Source: Watersipora subatra (Eukaryota > Bryozoa > Gymnolaemata > Cheilostomatida > Watersiporidae). Taken from it: DNA of 64,000 nt. The notes under the pieces were generated by a model. The model saw nothing but the letters and a program-made list of their open reading frames with translations. It was not told the DNA's origin and did not search any database. The stretch spans positions 29,829,191 through 29,893,190 of the forward strand of contig NC_088708.1 of NCBI RefSeq assembly GCF_963576615.1, given 5' to 3'. Below are positions 61,196 to 64,000 of this stretch, piece by piece; positions within the stretch are counted from its first letter, which is position 1, and each line of letters starts with the position of its first letter. Made by a program: the position numbers and the translations under genes.

Positions 61196-61522
61196 AACTT
61201 CCAACTTTTTATGTTGCCTTGTTAAAATGCAAAACCCCCATAAATGGCATGCCAAGAGGTTTGAATATCTGAAACCAGTTTTCATGTCTTTCGAAATAGG
61301 TTCAATAGCTATATCGTTTACTTACTAATTATTGTATTTAACAGACTCTGAGCACATACCGTTATTTTGGCTATTTGACTTACCCTGAAGTGGTCTTATT
61401 CCATCAGTGCTTTTTAGTTTTCATGATCGATGAAATACGCGTGTCTGCCCTTGATAACACTTTTTGATCATATTTTCATCAAACTCATAGAAATTATAAG
61501 TCGATAACAAAATGCAATCATT

Positions 61523-61594
61523 GGGTTTGTCCGGGTTTTGAACGCGGGACCTCTTGCACCCAAAGCGAGAATCATACCCGTAGACCAACAAGCC
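61523..61594 (-). pseudogene. tRNA-Pro(TGG), decayed
   Basis: Mismatches in the T, acceptor and anticodon stems; last copy at the right end of the array. Confidence 0.65.
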
Positions 61595-62002
61595 AACTTC
61601 TAACTATTTATTTCGGCTTGTTAAAATCCAAAATCCCCATAAATGGCATGCCAAGAAGTTTGAATATCTGAAACCAGTTTTCATGTCATCTGAAATAGGT
61701 TTAACAGCTAAACCGTTCACTTACTAATATATTATATGGAATAGAACTTGAGCCTTTTCCCATTCTTTAGACCGATCGAATCCACTATGAAATGAATTTT
61801 TTTTAACATTTTTGTTTTCGTATTGGTCAGAAGCCTTGTATCTGCCTATGCTAACTTTTCTGATTAAGTTGTCAGCAACATCGTATATACATATATACTG
61901 TAACCCGCCATGTTTGTCCTTTGTTTGTTGGTCCGTTAGTCCATGTGTCCAGTTATAGCGATTAAATTATAGCAATACGTAGCTTTGCAGATCTTCTGAT
62001 TG

Positions 62003-63310
62003 TCAGGGGTAATGGCAGTGGCTCAAAACCTGGTCAGTTTCTGGGTCGTTTTGTAGGGGTGGAGCTTAATCCGAAAATACCAAAGCTTTAAAGTTGGTCG
62101 TACTGAGCCACAGTTAGTCGTTTTGAGCCACTGCAAACGTTTAGTTGTTGAGAAATCGCGTAGTTATCTTTTTGTTTAACAAAATATCATGTAACCATTT
62201 TTTTCAAGCAATATTTTAATTTCAAATATGAGCTCTTTCAGCTAAATAACATAAAGTAGTTACATAGCTGTTTATTGTAGTTCTCTCTTGTTTGGAATAA
62301 ATGGTAACTTGCTCACGAAACAAAAAATCTTCTCAAAAATACACCATTAATTTTTCTGTATTTGTATATATTTGAAAAATAGTTTCGTATTTTTTAATAT
62401 GAATACACTTTTGTAAAGTGGTATTACATGAAATATTGAAAAGTTACGATTATGTTCTGAACAAATAAAATGCACATTAAAACGATTGTCTGCTTTGTTA
62501 CCCTTCTGAGAGCCTAAAATGATTCTATTTAATTTTACTGTAAATATTAATATTAGTATCTCGTTAGGCAAGAAACTAAAAGGTTCTTGAAACTGTGTTT
62601 TCACGTCTTTAGAGGCTCTCAGTGAGAACAATCTGATCTGATTGATTGTAAAAATGAAGACAACAGAAGACAACAGTTTCTTATCTTTACGGTATTTGCT
62701 GCAAGCACACACTTTTTTAACAACTAACTTTGTATTACTCCTAAGTCTTAACTGTAGCACCTTTTGAAACAACGACAGTATGTAGCTACCTAAGAAACAA
62801 CCATTTAATTGTGTATCTCAGATTTTATTTGAACTTGTTACTACAATGGTGCGTTGTAAGTAGCACTGCCAGGCCTAGGCTGTATCTCATCTGTTTGGTT
62901 TACAAGAAGTGTAAGAGAGGAGGCAAGGTAAAGCTAATTTTTGTAGTCTCCTGCAATGCAGGGCAGTTATATTTTTTGACTAGACAGTCTGCCTGTGATC
63001 AGTAGTCCTCAGTAGTCAGAGTCGGTTACTGCTTGCAATTTGTCTTAAAAAATTAATTGAAATGCACTACATATTCATATTGCTTCAACCCTAAAAGAAG
63101 ACCTCAGTGGGTCATCATGTATTCATAACTGACTTCTTGTATTCGTCATTTCATCTTCTATATAGGCCTACATACAGGTCTCCTGTGCCTGTAGTCGGCA
63201 ATCGTGTCGGTAGGTTATCAAAGCCTCGATAGCTGAATGACATGATTGCTGACGACAGTCAACTTCTACGAAGAGCCTGAGGGCCTACCAAATATATTTT
63301 TTAATTGCAG
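62003..63310. other. AT-rich flank right of the array, nothing recognised
   Basis: Array similarity stops near 62,002. A 141-codon minus-strand open frame (62,347-62,772) has no recognisable domain and low-complexity AT-driven composition. A 62,822-62,928 open stretch with splice-like edges is out of phase with the exon at 63,311. Confidence 0.4.
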
Positions 63311-63457
63311 TGCCTTTAATCATTATGCCACTTGTTCTTGCCTCATCGTTAGACAAGGCTGAGCATGCCATCAAAGCCCATGAAATCGAATATGGCAACA
63401 AGTTTTACACATACCATAAGGACGGCATATTCAACAAACATGAAAGACGTTTTGAAG
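63311..63457 (+). CDS. internal coding exon of an unrecognised gene
   Basis: A strong acceptor (TTTTTTAATTGCAG) and a donor (GAAG|GTAATC) bound 147 nt that is open in one frame (phase 1 in, phase 1 out). It encodes a hydrophobic start (LIIMPLVLASSL) followed by a charged segment (KAHEIEYGNKFYTYHKDGIF, then ERRFEG). The hydrophobic part could be a signal peptide if the Met at about 63,325 is a start. I do not recognise the family. No partner exon was found before the right edge. Confidence 0.6.
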
Positions 63458-64000
63458 GTAATCTCATATCCTTAAAGTATTTTTTCTCCACTGCCTAATT
63501 TGTGATCTTGTGTTGAAAATGAACATTTTATACCTCGGATATTTTAGTATAACCTTGATTGTGAAGTGTAACCTTGATTGTAAAATGTAAGGCTACGCTT
63601 AGTTGTTGTGCAATAGAAGTACATGTCAATAGTAGCCTATATGTTTTTATGCTGCAGTTTTATGAGGCCCTTTTTGGTTTGTTTTTTTGACGACACAGGC
63701 CCTACTTGAAGCAGAGTTGACACAATTTTCATCAGTTCACTAGCAACTCACACTGGATACACACCATCTACCTCTCAGCAATAAAGGATTACTCTCTATG
63801 GACACTCAACCCTTAATTTAACGAAGTGGACATTCATGTATATACAGACATGCAGTGGATTACAATCAAGCTTATAGTGCAGCCTTGATTCGAAGATATA
63901 CATGGACTTCAATGTACAAGCATTGGCATGCAATTGAAATGACATTAAAAATCATTGTATATTAATAACTACAATCAACCAAGCAATAAATGTATAAAGC
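63458..64000. other. intron or intergenic to the right edge
   Basis: AT-rich, no further exon recognised; presumably the intron following the exon at 63,311. Confidence 0.4.

Larger units (their letters stand above)
28803..62002 (-). repeat. tandem tRNA-Pro array, about 33 kb, 43 tRNA-Pro-like copies
   Basis: All copies read on the minus strand. The TGG class is followed by about 552 bp to the next copy (measured by start in plus coordinates). The AGG class is followed by about 706 bp or, with an extra CGCTTGAAGCGCTTGAG-containing segment, about 823 bp. Copies share a consensus cloverleaf, an A box TGGTCTAGGGG, a B box GGTTCAAATCC and, 3' of the tRNA, a T-run within about 12 nt that would end Pol III transcription. 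Insertions at 30,254-34,768 and 58,520-60,898 interrupt it. The left limit is the Helitron edge; the right limit is where similarity stops near 62,002. Confidence 0.93.

Noticed and set aside
28803-62002. CRISPR-like array or tRNA-derived SINE family
   Set aside because: Repeats are spaced by 0.5-0.8 kb, the spacers are themselves repetitive, and the genome is eukaryotic, so not CRISPR. SINEs would be dispersed, with tails and target duplications. Here copies are head-to-tail in fixed units with intact tRNA 3' ends followed by terminators.
62347-62772. 141-codon minus-strand open frame
   Set aside because: AT-rich composition, no recognisable domain, no splice or promoter context; plausible as chance in this background.
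62811-63005. Possible exon ending LYLICLVYKKCKRGGK before GTAAAG
   Set aside because: Splice edges are weak, and the phase does not match the exon at 63,311 without an unseen intermediate exon.

Overview
The window is animal nuclear DNA: AT-rich, with introns, long intergenic stretches, many DNA transposons and no bacterial operons. An invertebrate is likely. A lophotrochozoan such as a mollusc or bryozoan would fit the mix of Helitrons, hAT elements and Ty3/Gypsy elements, but the sequence does not settle the phylum.

Left third (1-26,500). The one host gene that can be firmly named is ARMC8 (armadillo-repeat subunit of the CTLH/GID ubiquitin ligase), on the minus strand. Nine phase-compatible internal exons lie between 18,418 and 6,795 and give 401 uninterrupted codons. 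The start exon was not found, and the 3' part runs off the left edge. Its introns and flanks hold a pogo/Jerky-type transposase pseudogene (1-1,480), a pogo-like TIR element, a TA-flanked MITE, a 2.4 kb long-TIR element with a hAT-like minisatellite element nested in one arm, two more TIR elements, a LINE reverse-transcriptase relic, two hAT-type elements outside the gene, and minisatellites.

Middle and right (26,964-62,002). A Helitron on the minus strand (26,964-28,801) ends exactly where a roughly 33 kb tandem array begins. The array is an amplified tRNA-Pro cluster. I count 43 tRNA-Pro or tRNA-Pro-like sequences, all on the minus strand: 24 with anticodon TGG and 19 with AGG. About 20 fold cleanly with A and B boxes and a T-run terminator about 12 nt downstream. 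About six carry mild defects and the rest are decayed. Two spacer types alternate: about 552 bp from a TGG copy to the next copy, and about 706 or 823 bp after an AGG copy. The array shows runs of 552-bp monomers, 1,373/1,374-bp TGG+AGG dimers, recombinant copies and a 1.1 kb block duplicated 10.8 kb away, all signs of unequal exchange and gene conversion.

Two elements are inserted inside the array: a Ty3/Gypsy-type LTR retrotransposon (30,254-34,768; 265-bp LTRs, 5-bp target duplication; a broken fossil) and a second Helitron (58,520-60,898; clean A^T insertion). Other array units preserve the empty site for both. The two Helitrons belong to one family and keep complementary parts of its coding region.

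Right edge (62,003-64,000). Mostly featureless AT-rich DNA with one convincing coding exon of an unrecognised plus-strand gene (63,311-63,457).
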